Origin: Vreelandella titanicae BH1
GTDB lineage: Bacteria > Pseudomonadota > Gammaproteobacteria > Pseudomonadales > Halomonadaceae
Assembly (NCBI RefSeq): GCF_000336575.1
Contig: NZ_AOPO01000010.1
Location: 62,001 to 126,000 of the forward strand
Direction of reading: 5' to 3'
Length of the DNA stretch: 64,000 bases
Below are positions 54,548-62,349 of this stretch, piece after piece. The number at the start of each line of letters is the position of its first letter. The first letter of the stretch is position 1. The notes under the pieces are model-generated. The model saw only the letters and a program-made list of their open reading frames with translations, was not told the origin of the DNA and ran no database searches. The translations under genes and the position numbers were made by a program.

Positions 54548-56014
54548 TTAATCGCCTGGGCCACACTCCATACAGTGCTCAGTAATGGCAGGCCCTTGTT
54601 GGAGATTTGCCTGTAAATCGCGCAACCCTGACCTTAAACCCTCTTCAAGTACCGGATGGTAAAAGGGCATAGCGAGCATCTGGCTGACGGTTAGCTTTTG
54701 CTCCAGTGCCCAGGCAAGCAAATGGGCTATGTGCTCAACCTGGGGCCCGAATAGCTCCGCGCCTAAAAACTGTCCGCTGCCGTGCTCCGCATATAGCTCG
54801 AAATAACCTTTATGTTCCCCCATGACCAGTGCACGGCCTTGATCAGCAAAGGAAACTCCGCCTTCAGCTATGCAGCCGCAGCCGCCATAACGAGTGTCTA
54901 ACGTAGCGCGACTCTCACCCACAATTGCCATCTGGGGTTCGGTAAATACAATCGCCAGGGGGACGTTACGCTGACCCACTTGCACATCATCCAAATGAGC
55001 GGCATTTCGTCCTGCGATTTTGCCTTCTGTGATGGCTTCGTGCAGTAGCGGTACCGACTGATTTGCATCACCTGCGATAAAAATATGGCTTGGTGTGTTT
55101 TGTGTACTTAGGCATTGCAAAGTAAAGCGATTAAATTCAGGTACGCCGTGTTTATTCAGCTTGAGTCCGGCCTGCTCGATGGCTAGCTGATCCACGTTGG
55201 GCCGACGCCCTGTTGCGGCCAGGACATACTCGAATGTTTCGGTGAGTTTTTGCCCCCGGTCACGTTCGAAAAACGTAATGGCAACGGCGTTATCGGTATG
55301 TTCAATCTTGTCGAGATTGGCATCAGGATCCAGATACAGCTCGCGATTGAATGTCTCGTCCGCCAGTTGCCGGAGTTTTTCAGATTGAAAAGGCCCAATC
55401 GCACCCCCCACGCCAAACGTACGAGTTCTCACACCTAATCGGCTAAGCGCTTGACCAAGCTCCATGCCAATAACGCCAGGACCGATCACAGCGACTGATG
55501 CAGGCAACGTTTCCCAGTTGAACACGTCATCATTAATGATTAACCGATCGCCAGCGCCTTCCAGCAGCTTTGGCCATGTGGGCCGCGAACCCGTGGCAAT
55601 GATGATGGCCTCGGCGGTAAGCCGGGTATGCTCATCTATGACCAATGTATGTGGATCAATAAAACGCGCGTGGCCACTCAGCAGGTTGGATTCAGGAATC
55701 GTTTTCATCGATTTCAGTACATTACTGACGAAGCGATCGCGCTCATGTTTGACTCTTGCCATAACAGCTTCGCCATCGATCACTACCTGATTGGCAGTGA
55801 CACCAAACATCTCCGCTTTGCGCGCATTGTGTGCTGCATTGGCAGCGGCGATGAGTAGCTTAGAGGGCATGCAACCCACTCGGGCGCAGGTCGTGCCATA
55901 GGTTCCTGCTTCTATTAGTACTACCTCGTCGGTATGCTTGCGTGCAGCGTGCCACGCGCTAAGGCCAGCGCTACCTGCACCAATAATGGCTATCTTGGCG
56001 TGTCGCTGTTGCAT
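54548..56014 (-). CDS. Dihydrolipoamide dehydrogenase-like flavoprotein disulfide reductase
   Basis: 488 aa from the ATG at 56014 (MQQRHAKIAIIGAGSAG), 25 bp inside the end of sulP. FAD loop IGAGSAGLSAWHAARKH, redox disulfide Cys43/Cys48 (TTCARVGCMPSK), NAD(P) loop VIGPGVIGMELGQALSRLG, and the dimer-domain His in MPFYHPVLEEGLRS. Unlike true Lpd the end has an added CMECGPGD with two cysteines. It is last in the persulfide operon, so a role in reducing a sulfur carrier or low-molecular disulfide is plausible. Mercuric reductase was considered but lacks the paired C-terminal cysteines and N-terminal domain. Confidence 0.85.
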   Translation of the reverse strand: MQQRHAKIAIIGAGSAGLSAWHAARKHTDEVVLIEAGTYGTTCARVGCMPSKLLIAAANAAHNARKAEMFGVTANQVVIDGEAVMARVKHERDRFVSNVLKSMKTIPESNLLSGHARFIDPHTLVIDEHTRLTAEAIIIATGSRPTWPKLLEGAGDRLIINDDVFNWETLPASVAVIGPGVIGMELGQALSRLGVRTRTFGVGGAIGPFQSEKLRQLADETFNRELYLDPDANLDKIEHTDNAVAITFFERDRGQKLTETFEYVLAATGRRPNVDQLAIEQAGLKLNKHGVPEFNRFTLQCLSTQNTPSHIFIAGDANQSVPLLHEAITEGKIAGRNAAHLDDVQVGQRNVPLAIVFTEPQMAIVGESRATLDTRYGGCGCIAEGGVSFADQGRALVMGEHKGYFELYAEHGSGQFLGAELFGPQVEHIAHLLAWALEQKLTVSQMLAMPFYHPVLEEGLRSGLRDLQANLQQGPAITEHCMECGPGD

Positions 56015-57771
56015 GACGTTGTCTCCTCTCGTTGTGTTGGCAAGAGTGGTGAGTTGGCTTCGGCGGGATGGGCCAGTGCCTGCCAAGCATCAAAAGTCGT
56101 AAAAAACACCTGCCCGGTTAGCTCGCGACAGAAGTCAGTGTGTTGTAACCGATCCATCACTGGCCCTTTTACTTCCGCTAGGTGCAGCTTGGCACCTGAA
56201 TCGTTTAGTCGCGCGTTGATCGCCTCTAGGCTTTCGAGCGCAGACGCATCAATCACGTTAACTGCTTGGCAAGTCAGCACAATATGCTTAAGCGAGGGTG
56301 AGCGGGCGGCCAAGGCCATGACGGTGTCTTCCAAATAACGGGCATTGGCGAAGTATAGGCTTTCATCGATGCGCAGCATCGCAACGTTCTCATCGGTTTC
56401 GACCTGATGGCGCTTGACGTTACGAAAGTGCTCGGTGCCCGGCACGCGGCCAATCACCGCGCTGTGGGGCTGGCTGGTACGGTATAGATGCAGCCCAAGC
56501 GAGAGCACTACGCCGCTTATAATGCCTAGCTCCACGCTGTGCAGCAGAGTGAGCAGTAGGGTGGCCACCATGGCCAAGCCATCGCTACGGGAGTATTGCC
56601 AAGTACGTTTCACCGCCGGTAGGTCAATCAGCGTGCCGACCGCCACAATAATGGTAGCTGCCAGGGTCGCTGTGGGTAAGAATGCCAGTAGGTCGGTTAG
56701 CAGTAGTGTGGAAAGCATAATGCCCAGCGCCGTGAATGCTCCGGCCAGCGGTGTTGCCGCGCCTGCTTCAAAGTTGACTACCGAGCGGGAAAAACCGCCA
56801 GACACCGGCGAGCCGCCGCTGATACCAGCGCCCAGATTAGCCATGCCTAGTGCCATTAACTCTTGATTAGGATCTATACGCTGGCGGCGCTTGGCAGCCA
56901 GTGTTTGCGCCACCGATACCGATTCCACAAAGCCCACCAGGCTAATCAGCAGTGCTGCGGGTAATAGGCTAAGCCACAGCGATTGATCCAGGTTGGGCAG
57001 TGCAAGGGCAGGTAGACCGCTGGGTACCGCACCAACTAGTGCTACTCCACGCTGCTCTAGGTTTAGCCCCCAGGCCAGAAATGTGGTGACAATCACCGCC
57101 GAGATCGGAGCGGCTTTCACGATGAGCCCGGCAATGCTGGCAGAAACGCCGATAGCCGTCAGCCACGTATTTAACCGCTTGCGGCACATTAGCAGAAAGC
57201 TCCACACTCCTAGTCCGATCAGCAGTGTCGTTATATTGACCTGCTGCCACTGGCTCAGTAGCGCCCCTATAAGGTCAATGACGTTATGGCCAGATGCTTC
57301 TACGCCGAGTATATGTCTAAGCTGGCTAATCGCAATCAGTATGCCCGAAGCCGTTATAAATCCCGAAATTACCGGATGGCTCAAGAAATTAACTAAAAAA
57401 CCCAGCCGCAGCACACCCATGGCGATCAATATCAGACCTGAAAGCGCCGCCAACACCAACGCTGCCCCAATGTATTCCGGGCTGCCAGGGGAAGCAAAAT
57501 TACTCAGCGCCGAAGCGGTCATTAGTGCCGCTACGGCGACAGGCCCCACCGCTAAGCTAGCGCTGGTACCAAAAATGGCATACAGAACCAGTGGCAGCAT
57601 GCTGGCATAGAGGCCCATTTCCGGCGGTAGCCCCGCCAAAAGAGCGTAGGCCAGCGCCTGCGGCACCAGCATTAGCGTAACAATTATCGCAGCCAGAGCA
57701 TCCCGAGAGAGTAGCTTCCGGTTATAGCTGCGTAGCCAGCCGAACAGTGGCACCCAACGCTCAATGCTCAT
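55990..57771 (-). CDS. SulP (SLC26) anion permease with STAS domain, island copy
   Basis: 593 aa. Membrane domain about 15-425 (AAIIVTLMLVPQALAYALLA, FVESVSVAQTLAAKRRQR) and STAS domain about 440-560 (LRIDESLYFANARYLEDTV, VNVIDASALESLEAINARL). A paralogue of 13107-14807 with very similar STAS motifs. Here it lies between DUF442 and a flavoprotein in the persulfide dioxygenase operon, so it probably moves sulfate, sulfite or another sulfur oxyanion. SulP or TauE-type permeases are common partners of persulfide dioxygenases. Direction of transport is unknown. Confidence 0.93.
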   Translation of the reverse strand: MSIERWVPLFGWLRSYNRKLLSRDALAAIIVTLMLVPQALAYALLAGLPPEMGLYASMLPLVLYAIFGTSASLAVGPVAVAALMTASALSNFASPGSPEYIGAALVLAALSGLILIAMGVLRLGFLVNFLSHPVISGFITASGILIAISQLRHILGVEASGHNVIDLIGALLSQWQQVNITTLLIGLGVWSFLLMCRKRLNTWLTAIGVSASIAGLIVKAAPISAVIVTTFLAWGLNLEQRGVALVGAVPSGLPALALPNLDQSLWLSLLPAALLISLVGFVESVSVAQTLAAKRRQRIDPNQELMALGMANLGAGISGGSPVSGGFSRSVVNFEAGAATPLAGAFTALGIMLSTLLLTDLLAFLPTATLAATIIVAVGTLIDLPAVKRTWQYSRSDGLAMVATLLLTLLHSVELGIISGVVLSLGLHLYRTSQPHSAVIGRVPGTEHFRNVKRHQVETDENVAMLRIDESLYFANARYLEDTVMALAARSPSLKHIVLTCQAVNVIDASALESLEAINARLNDSGAKLHLAEVKGPVMDRLQHTDFCRELTGQVFFTTFDAWQALAHPAEANSPLLPTQREETTSCNSDTPR

Positions 57772-57824
57772 GTGACGTACTCGCCTGCTGATATGGCGTA
57801 ATCACGACTAATGTCGTCGCACTG

Positions 57825-58253
57825 TTAGGTTTGTTGATCTTCGAGCCCTTGTCGGTGCTCTTCCAAATCGAAGCCTGCTGCTTTTGCAGCGTCAAATAGT
57901 TCAGCCAGGTCGCACTGCTCCGTTTGACGCTTAGCGTAGGCCCATAGATGGGTAGCCCGCTTACCGGTGCGGCAGAAAGCCAAAATAGGCCGGGGAAGTT
58001 GCTGTAACGCCTCAGCAAAGGCGGCAATATCCGCTTGGCTATAGTCACCGGGTGTGACAGGAATGTGCACCCACTGAAGGCCAATGTCTGCTGCTTTTCG
58101 ACGGTAGGCGTCTTCACCCGTAAACTCAGCGCTTTCTCCAGGCTTGCAGTTACAAATAACCGTCTTGAAGCCTTTTGCTTTTACTTGCTCAAGCTCTTCT
58201 ACCGTTAGCGCCGAGGTAATCTCGACATCGGTCTCTAAAGGCTGCGTTTGCAT
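57825..58253 (-). CDS. DUF442/TIGR01244-family protein (rhodanese/phosphatase-like)
   Basis: 142 aa from the ATG at 58253; the ATG at 58259 is too close to its GGAG (1 bp). Cysteine loop LAFCRTGKRATHLWAY with Cys94 in a phosphatase/rhodanese-type P-loop, and a second pair at ICNCKPGE (about 34-36). In the Blh protein of the Xylella/Agrobacterium bigR operon this domain is fused to a persulfide dioxygenase; here the two are separate neighbouring genes. It probably handles thiosulfate or persulfide sulfur. A cytosolic protein by sequence. Confidence 0.87.
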   Translation of the reverse strand: MQTQPLETDVEITSALTVEELEQVKAKGFKTVICNCKPGESAEFTGEDAYRRKAADIGLQWVHIPVTPGDYSQADIAAFAEALQQLPRPILAFCRTGKRATHLWAYAKRQTEQCDLAELFDAAKAAGFDLEEHRQGLEDQQT

Positions 58254-58298
58254 GGTCATGCTCCTTCTATCGTAGAGGTTCTGAAAATTAGTGGCTTA

Positions 58299-59207
58299 TT
58301 AATCCCAAGCGGCGCCTTCAAGGGCATCCAGAGGAATTTTTAGGTAGCGCTTACCATTAGCTTCAGGCTCCGGCAGTCTTCCACCACGCGTGTTGACCTG
58401 TAGGGCGTGCAAAATCAGTTTGGGCATGGGCAATTCACTATCGCGCTTGTGGCGTAGAGAGAGGTAACCCGTTTCACTCATGTTGACTAAGTGTGGGTTA
58501 TGTTTACGCTGCTCAGCGACCGTGCTTTCCCACTGGGGCTCGCGGTCATCGGGCATATAGTCGTGCCCGGTAAACAGCCGGGTGTTAGCGGGCAGCGATA
58601 GAATCTGTTGAATGGAGTGCCACAGTTCTTTGGCATCTCCACCGGGGAAATCCGCCCGAGCGGTACCAAAGTCTGGCTGGAATAGAGTGTCGTGCACGAA
58701 GGCCGTATCGCCAATCACATAGGTAATCGAGGCCAGCGTATGGCCGGGCGAGTAAAGTACGCGAGCATTAAGTTCACCGATGTTAAAGGTGGCGCCTTCA
58801 CTAAACAGTGTATCCCACTGGCTGCCATCGGTAGGCATTTCTGGCCAGTGATAGATCTCCTTCCAAAGTGTCTGCACTTTGGTGACATGCTGCCCAATAG
58901 CCGTGGGAGCACCTGTTTTTTCTTTCAAATAGTGTGCTGCAGAGAAGTGGTCGGCGTGTGGGTGGGTATCGAGAATCCACACCACCGACAGCCCCTCTTT
59001 TTCGATATAGGTCAGCAGTTCATCGGCGCAGTGGGTCGCGGTTGCGCCGGACTTTTCGTCAAAATCCAATACGGGGTCGATAATCGCACACTGCTTGGTA
59101 GCGGGGTCGCTCACCACGTACTGGATGCTAAAGGTACGTGGGTCAAAAAAACCGGCGACATCGGGCTTGCCTGTTCCAGTGTGCTTTGAAAGCTTAAAGG
59201 TATTCAT
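58299..59207 (-). CDS. pdo: Persulfide dioxygenase-like metallo-beta-lactamase protein (ETHE1/Blh type)
   Basis: 302 aa from the ATG at 59207, behind TAGGAGGA. Metal motif DTHPHADHFSAAHYLK (His82, His84, Asp86, His87), second-shell YSPGHTLASITY and DTLFQPDFGTARADFPGGD with the DFGTAR signature of ETHE1-type enzymes, and FTGHDYMPD. These iron enzymes oxidise glutathione persulfide to sulfite in the cytosol. Second gene of a five-gene operon. A rhodanese partner is in the neighbouring island operon, and SQR is 14 kb away in the same island. Confidence 0.9.
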   Translation of the reverse strand: MNTFKLSKHTGTGKPDVAGFFDPRTFSIQYVVSDPATKQCAIIDPVLDFDEKSGATATHCADELLTYIEKEGLSVVWILDTHPHADHFSAAHYLKEKTGAPTAIGQHVTKVQTLWKEIYHWPEMPTDGSQWDTLFSEGATFNIGELNARVLYSPGHTLASITYVIGDTAFVHDTLFQPDFGTARADFPGGDAKELWHSIQQILSLPANTRLFTGHDYMPDDREPQWESTVAEQRKHNPHLVNMSETGYLSLRHKRDSELPMPKLILHALQVNTRGGRLPEPEANGKRYLKIPLDALEGAAWD

Positions 59208-59251
59208 GCGTAGTCCTCCTAAGAATTGAGGGATATCAGGGTGAGGAGCTT

Positions 59252-59905
59252 TCAGCATTCAAGTGTCTTTTTGCAGAAGTACCAGTCGGTGTATTCATAG
59301 CCTTCTGATTGACGGGCTTCCGCATCTTGCGAGGTGTGGGGCGGTGGAACGATGACTGGCTGGCCGGGCAACCAAGCTTCTGGTGTCGCCACCCCATGCT
59401 CATCGCTTGTTTGTAAGGACTTAACCAGGCGAAGCACTTCTTCCACCGAGCGGCCGTTGGTCATCGGGTAGTACAACATGGCACGCAGTACACCCTCTGG
59501 GTCAATCACAAAAGTAGCGCGAACCGCAGCGGTGTCGCTGGCACCTGGCTGAATCATTCCGTAGGCATTTGCCACTTTCATGTTGAGATCAGCAATAATC
59601 GGGAAGGTAATTTCAACCCCGAAGTTATCTTTAATGCTGCGTGTCCAGGCGATGTGTGAGTGGATGCTATCGATGGAAAGGCCCAGCAACTCCGTGTTGA
59701 CCTCTTTGAACTGTTCTTCGTAATTCGCAAATGCCGAAAATTCCGTGGTGCATACAGGGGTAAAGTCCGACGGGTGGGCGAATAAAACCAGCCATTTACC
59801 TAAATAGTCAGTGAGCGACTTTTCACCATGAGTGGTTTTCGCGGTAAAAGCCGGTGCTGGACGGTTAATTTGTGGCATTACTGGTTGGGAAGTTTCGTTG
59901 TACAT
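59252..59905 (-). CDS. Peroxiredoxin, Prx6/1-Cys type
   Basis: 217 aa. Peroxidatic Cys52 in LFAHPSDFTPVCTTEFSAF, then LLGLSIDSIHSHIAWTRSI and VRATFVIDPEGVLRAMLYYP, all typical of Prx6-class enzymes. The C-terminus ends WYFCKKTLEC, adding Cys211 and Cys217, so a resolving Cys may exist and it may work as a 2-Cys enzyme. It reduces peroxides, and in this setting perhaps persulfide products. First gene of the operon that continues with persulfide dioxygenase; the promoter must lie in the AT-rich stretch above 59906. Confidence 0.9.
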   Translation of the reverse strand: MYNETSQPVMPQINRPAPAFTAKTTHGEKSLTDYLGKWLVLFAHPSDFTPVCTTEFSAFANYEEQFKEVNTELLGLSIDSIHSHIAWTRSIKDNFGVEITFPIIADLNMKVANAYGMIQPGASDTAAVRATFVIDPEGVLRAMLYYPMTNGRSVEEVLRLVKSLQTSDEHGVATPEAWLPGQPVIVPPPHTSQDAEARQSEGYEYTDWYFCKKTLEC

Positions 59906-60518
59906 GTCGAGCTCCTGAGAAGTGAGTTTTTATTTCAGGAATAAGAATAGATTATTTTGTTATTAATAGGTAATAGTACAGCATTATGGCGGTGATAGGG
60001 TGAGTGGTACTCATATTTACGTTAATCGCCGCTGAGAAAGTGAGTCGCGCCGATTGTCGAAGTCAGCTTGGGGGTACTTGCACGGCTGAACCGCATTTAC
60101 CGCTGAACCATTCCTGGGCCGTGGTGGATCGTTGACTTAATGATCCGCTGGATCTGATCCGCCTGATAAGGGCGCTACTAGCTTGATAAACGCTTTGGTA
60201 TGGATTTTACGATTATCTTCCTACCCCTAGGTGGCGAAATTTAGTATTGCGCGGAGTCTCTCGCGAGGGATATCTAAAGGCAGCCTGAGGCAAAACGCTG
60301 ACTCAACGAGGACCTAGCCGAACAGGAAGCGGATAGGCGTCGGCATGGCGGGGATAAATCATCAGACGTTAACAGAGGCCATATCTGCCAGTGACTTAGC
60401 AACAAGTAGGGCGAGCCTCATTGGGCGTGAGGGTGATTTTTTGGTTTTTTTAACAGCAGCTAAATTTCAACTGTTTATATAGATGAACCAGGCTTAGGTG
60501 TAAGGCTTTCCTGCTTCA

Positions 60519-60786
60519 TTAAGGGAGGTCAGTCAGCGCTTCAGGATGTTTTTCAGCTACTTGTAGCAGTGTACGTATATTTCCAGTAGGCACACAGTGG
60601 TTCTCAGCCGCGAAGCCTACTGGGGCTTACGTCCAGCGCTTAGCAAATTCTCCTTGAGAGAGCCCCATGCGATGGCGAATTTCTGCGGCCTTGAGTACTT
60701 CTACTTGTGTCTCTCGAGCTGGTTTGCCTTGCTTCATTTGGCCGTATGGATGCCAGCAGCGTATTGCCAAGCTCTTCACCGGTCAT
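60519..60786 (-). pseudogene. Frameshifted HTH (XRE/HigA-like) antitoxin relic
   Basis: Reading the - strand and switching frames gives MTGEELGNTLLASI, then QMKQGKPARETQVEVLKAAE, then IRHRMGLSQGEFAKR, then VSPSRLRG with a stop where a Trp is expected, then VPTGNIRTLLQVAEKHPEAL. Joined, these follow a full XRE antitoxin of the HigA type, which usually has GLSQ.EFA..LGVS...L..WE.G...P.G....LL..AE.HP. At least three frameshifts and one nonsense change are needed, so it is dead. No toxin frame was recognised beside it. Confidence 0.75.
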
Positions 60787-61023
60787 AAAGTCATCACTCT
60801 GCACCTTCAATCTCCTCCTCATTAATCTGTTTTAGGTCGACAGGGGTGAGAATAGATATTTTGGGAGGCGATTGAGCGCTCCTGAACAGTTGAGCGCGTC
60901 ACCTCTGCTGACGTGAGTAACAGCACGTTATGTGCCTTTTATGCCATTGAGTCACGTTGCACCAAACGAATAAACATTAAATTATCAGTTGGTTAGATTA
61001 AGTAGCAGCATAGCCTCGGTGTG

Positions 61024-61071
61024 TTGAAAACCGGCATAGGTTAATAGACTATTCAGGATTCGGATCCCTGT
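61024..61071 (+). repeat. attR-like direct repeat of the tRNA-Ser 3' half
   Basis: Matches 39483-39530 of tRNA-Ser(UGA): 24 identical bases covering the anticodon loop to the variable arm, then 20 of 24. The four differences lie in the variable-arm and T-arm part. The 5' half of a tRNA is absent to its left and the acceptor end (CCCTCCGCCA) is not repeated, so it is not a tRNA gene. It marks the far end of the island. Confidence 0.8.
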
Positions 61072-61207
61072 TGGTAGGTTATATCCATAAATCATCTCCA
61101 TTTTCGTGAGCAGACCTTGCGTAGTATCCTTACGGCGCTGGTGCTGCTTCGTTGGGTAGAGCAGCGAGGGGCATATCAAAACGACAAAATTCACAACAGA
61201 GTAAAGT

Positions 61208-62218
61208 ATGGTAAGTCGCCACAAGGTTACTATCACCGACATCGCCGAACATGTGGGCATGACCAATATGACGGTGTCGCGTGCCTTGAATAATCCTGAC
61301 AAGGTGAAAGTAGCGACTCGGGAGAAGATCCTAGCCGCTGCGAAGGAGTTGGGGTATGTCCCTAATGCTTTCGCTAGCCATCTTCGGAGTCGTAAGAACC
61401 GGCTGATTGGCCTAGTCACAGCAAGCGTGGATAATCCCTTTTATAGCGAGGTGATCAAGGCAGTTTCTCGTGCGGCCGAGGAGCGTGACTACACCATCAT
61501 TCTGATTGATACAGATGGCTCGCCACAGCGCGAGGAAGTGGCGATCGAAACCCTGCTCAGCTATCAGGTAGCCGGCATCATCCTTTCGCCCGTCTCAGAC
61601 GCTGCCGCCTATCACCCCGCTTACCTTGATCGCTTGCGTGCTACCCGCTTACCAGTGGTTATGCTGGATCGTACCTTGAACGTATCCGACTTCAGCCGTG
61701 TGGTACTGGACAACCATCTTGCCGGGAGTCTGCTTGGTGAACTGCTTGTGAAGAAGGACATCCGCCGGGTGCTTGCGTTGACGGGGCCGCGTGACTCGCG
61801 GATCACCCAAGACCGGCTGATCGGCCTGAAGACAGCCTTTGACGTGGCGGGCGTCTCCTTAGTGGTGGAGCAGCGCCCCGGAGACTACACCTTGCAACCG
61901 GCCTATCGCGATATGGCCGATTACCTACGTCAGGGAAAACTCCCCGAAGCCGTGTTTGGGTTCAATCAGCTGATTACTTTGGGCGCCATGCGTGCCCTGC
62001 ATGATGCACGTGTGTCTCGGGACGATGTGATGGTATTGGGGGTCGACCGTTTGCCTTATGCTGATATCTTCGAGGTGTCAGTGCCTTGTGCTGCGCATGA
62101 CACCTACCGGTTAGGGCACGAGGCATTTCACATACTCTTTGAACAGATTGAGGATCCCATGGCCGCCAGCCGTGAGGTCGTGATCTCCGCCACACTTATA
62201 TCCTCCGGCGGTAACTGA
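61208..62218 (+). CDS. LacI/GalR-family transcription regulator
   Basis: 336 aa. N-terminal LacI helix-turn-helix VTITDIAEHVGMTNMTVSRALN (about 7-28) and hinge, then a periplasmic-binding-like effector domain (LIGLVTASVDNPFYSEVIKAV, QVAGIILSPVSD, VVMLDRTLNVSDFSRVVLDN, VFGFNQLITLGAMRAL). GntR-type relatives sense gluconate and other sugars. Divergent or convergent to a pentose/polyol locus on the - strand (transaldolase, kinase relic, SDR), so it probably controlled it. The start lies 137 bp right of the island repeat. Confidence 0.92.
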   Translation: MVSRHKVTITDIAEHVGMTNMTVSRALNNPDKVKVATREKILAAAKELGYVPNAFASHLRSRKNRLIGLVTASVDNPFYSEVIKAVSRAAEERDYTIILIDTDGSPQREEVAIETLLSYQVAGIILSPVSDAAAYHPAYLDRLRATRLPVVMLDRTLNVSDFSRVVLDNHLAGSLLGELLVKKDIRRVLALTGPRDSRITQDRLIGLKTAFDVAGVSLVVEQRPGDYTLQPAYRDMADYLRQGKLPEAVFGFNQLITLGAMRALHDARVSRDDVMVLGVDRLPYADIFEVSVPCAAHDTYRLGHEAFHILFEQIEDPMAASREVVISATLISSGGN

Positions 62219-62225
62219 CTAGTCA

Positions 62226-62335
62226 TCAGCTTTCGTCTTGCATCATACCCTCGGAGAGCACGAAGCGGTCGCGGTTGGCCCATAGCGGGTTGGCCGGACT
62301 TGGCGTAAGGATTCCCAATCGGCGGCTAGTTGCAG
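62226..62335 (-). pseudogene. Transketolase relic
   Basis: The - strand reads PSPANPLWANRDRFVLSEG before a stop. This is the conserved N-terminal transketolase segment (NPxNPxWxxRDRFVLSNGHGS). Only about 25-30 codons remain, with no start and no C-terminal part, directly downstream of the transaldolase gene. It looks like the residue of a deleted transketolase gene in the same operon. Confidence 0.7.
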
Positions 62336-62349
62336 TTCAGGTTACGAGC

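Larger units (their letters stand above)
39483..61071. mobile_element. Genomic island integrated in tRNA-Ser, carrying sulfur metabolism genes
   Basis: Bounded by the tRNA-Ser 3' half (39483-39530) and a direct copy at 61024-61071 that matches 44 of 48 bases, the first 24 without a mismatch. A truncated tyrosine integrase lies 130 bp inside the left end, reading toward the tRNA, which is the standard layout of tRNA-targeting islands. Contents: phage leftovers (endolysin, holin-like protein), AT-rich unknown genes, sulfide:quinone oxidoreductase, ttrBCA, rhodanese/DsrE, a persulfide dioxygenase operon, an Lrp/LysE pair and a broken antitoxin. The integrase looks inactive and the right repeat has diverged, so the island is probably old and fixed. 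Whether one event brought all of it is unknown. Confidence 0.75.
59906..61207. other. 1.3-kb gene-poor right end of the island
   Basis: It contains the likely promoter of the peroxiredoxin operon (AT-rich 59930-59985), a broken antitoxin gene (60519-60786) and the tRNA-like direct repeat (61024-61071). In 59990-60510 I see no reading frame or repeat I can name. The lack of intact genes fits decay at an island edge. Confidence 0.5.

Noticed and set aside
55197..55438. Frames on + inside the flavoprotein gene
   Set aside because: Antisense shadows of a strongly supported gene with FAD and redox motifs.
54548..56014. Mercuric reductase
   Set aside because: No N-terminal heavy-metal domain, no C-terminal vicinal cysteine pair and no mer genes nearby.
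59990..60510. Insertion sequence or transposase relic
   Set aside because: No inverted ends, no DDE-type motif and no readable transposase segment were found.
61024..61071. Possible second tRNA-Ser gene
   Set aside because: Only the 3' half is present; there is no acceptor or D-arm and the acceptor end is not repeated, so it is an integration repeat.
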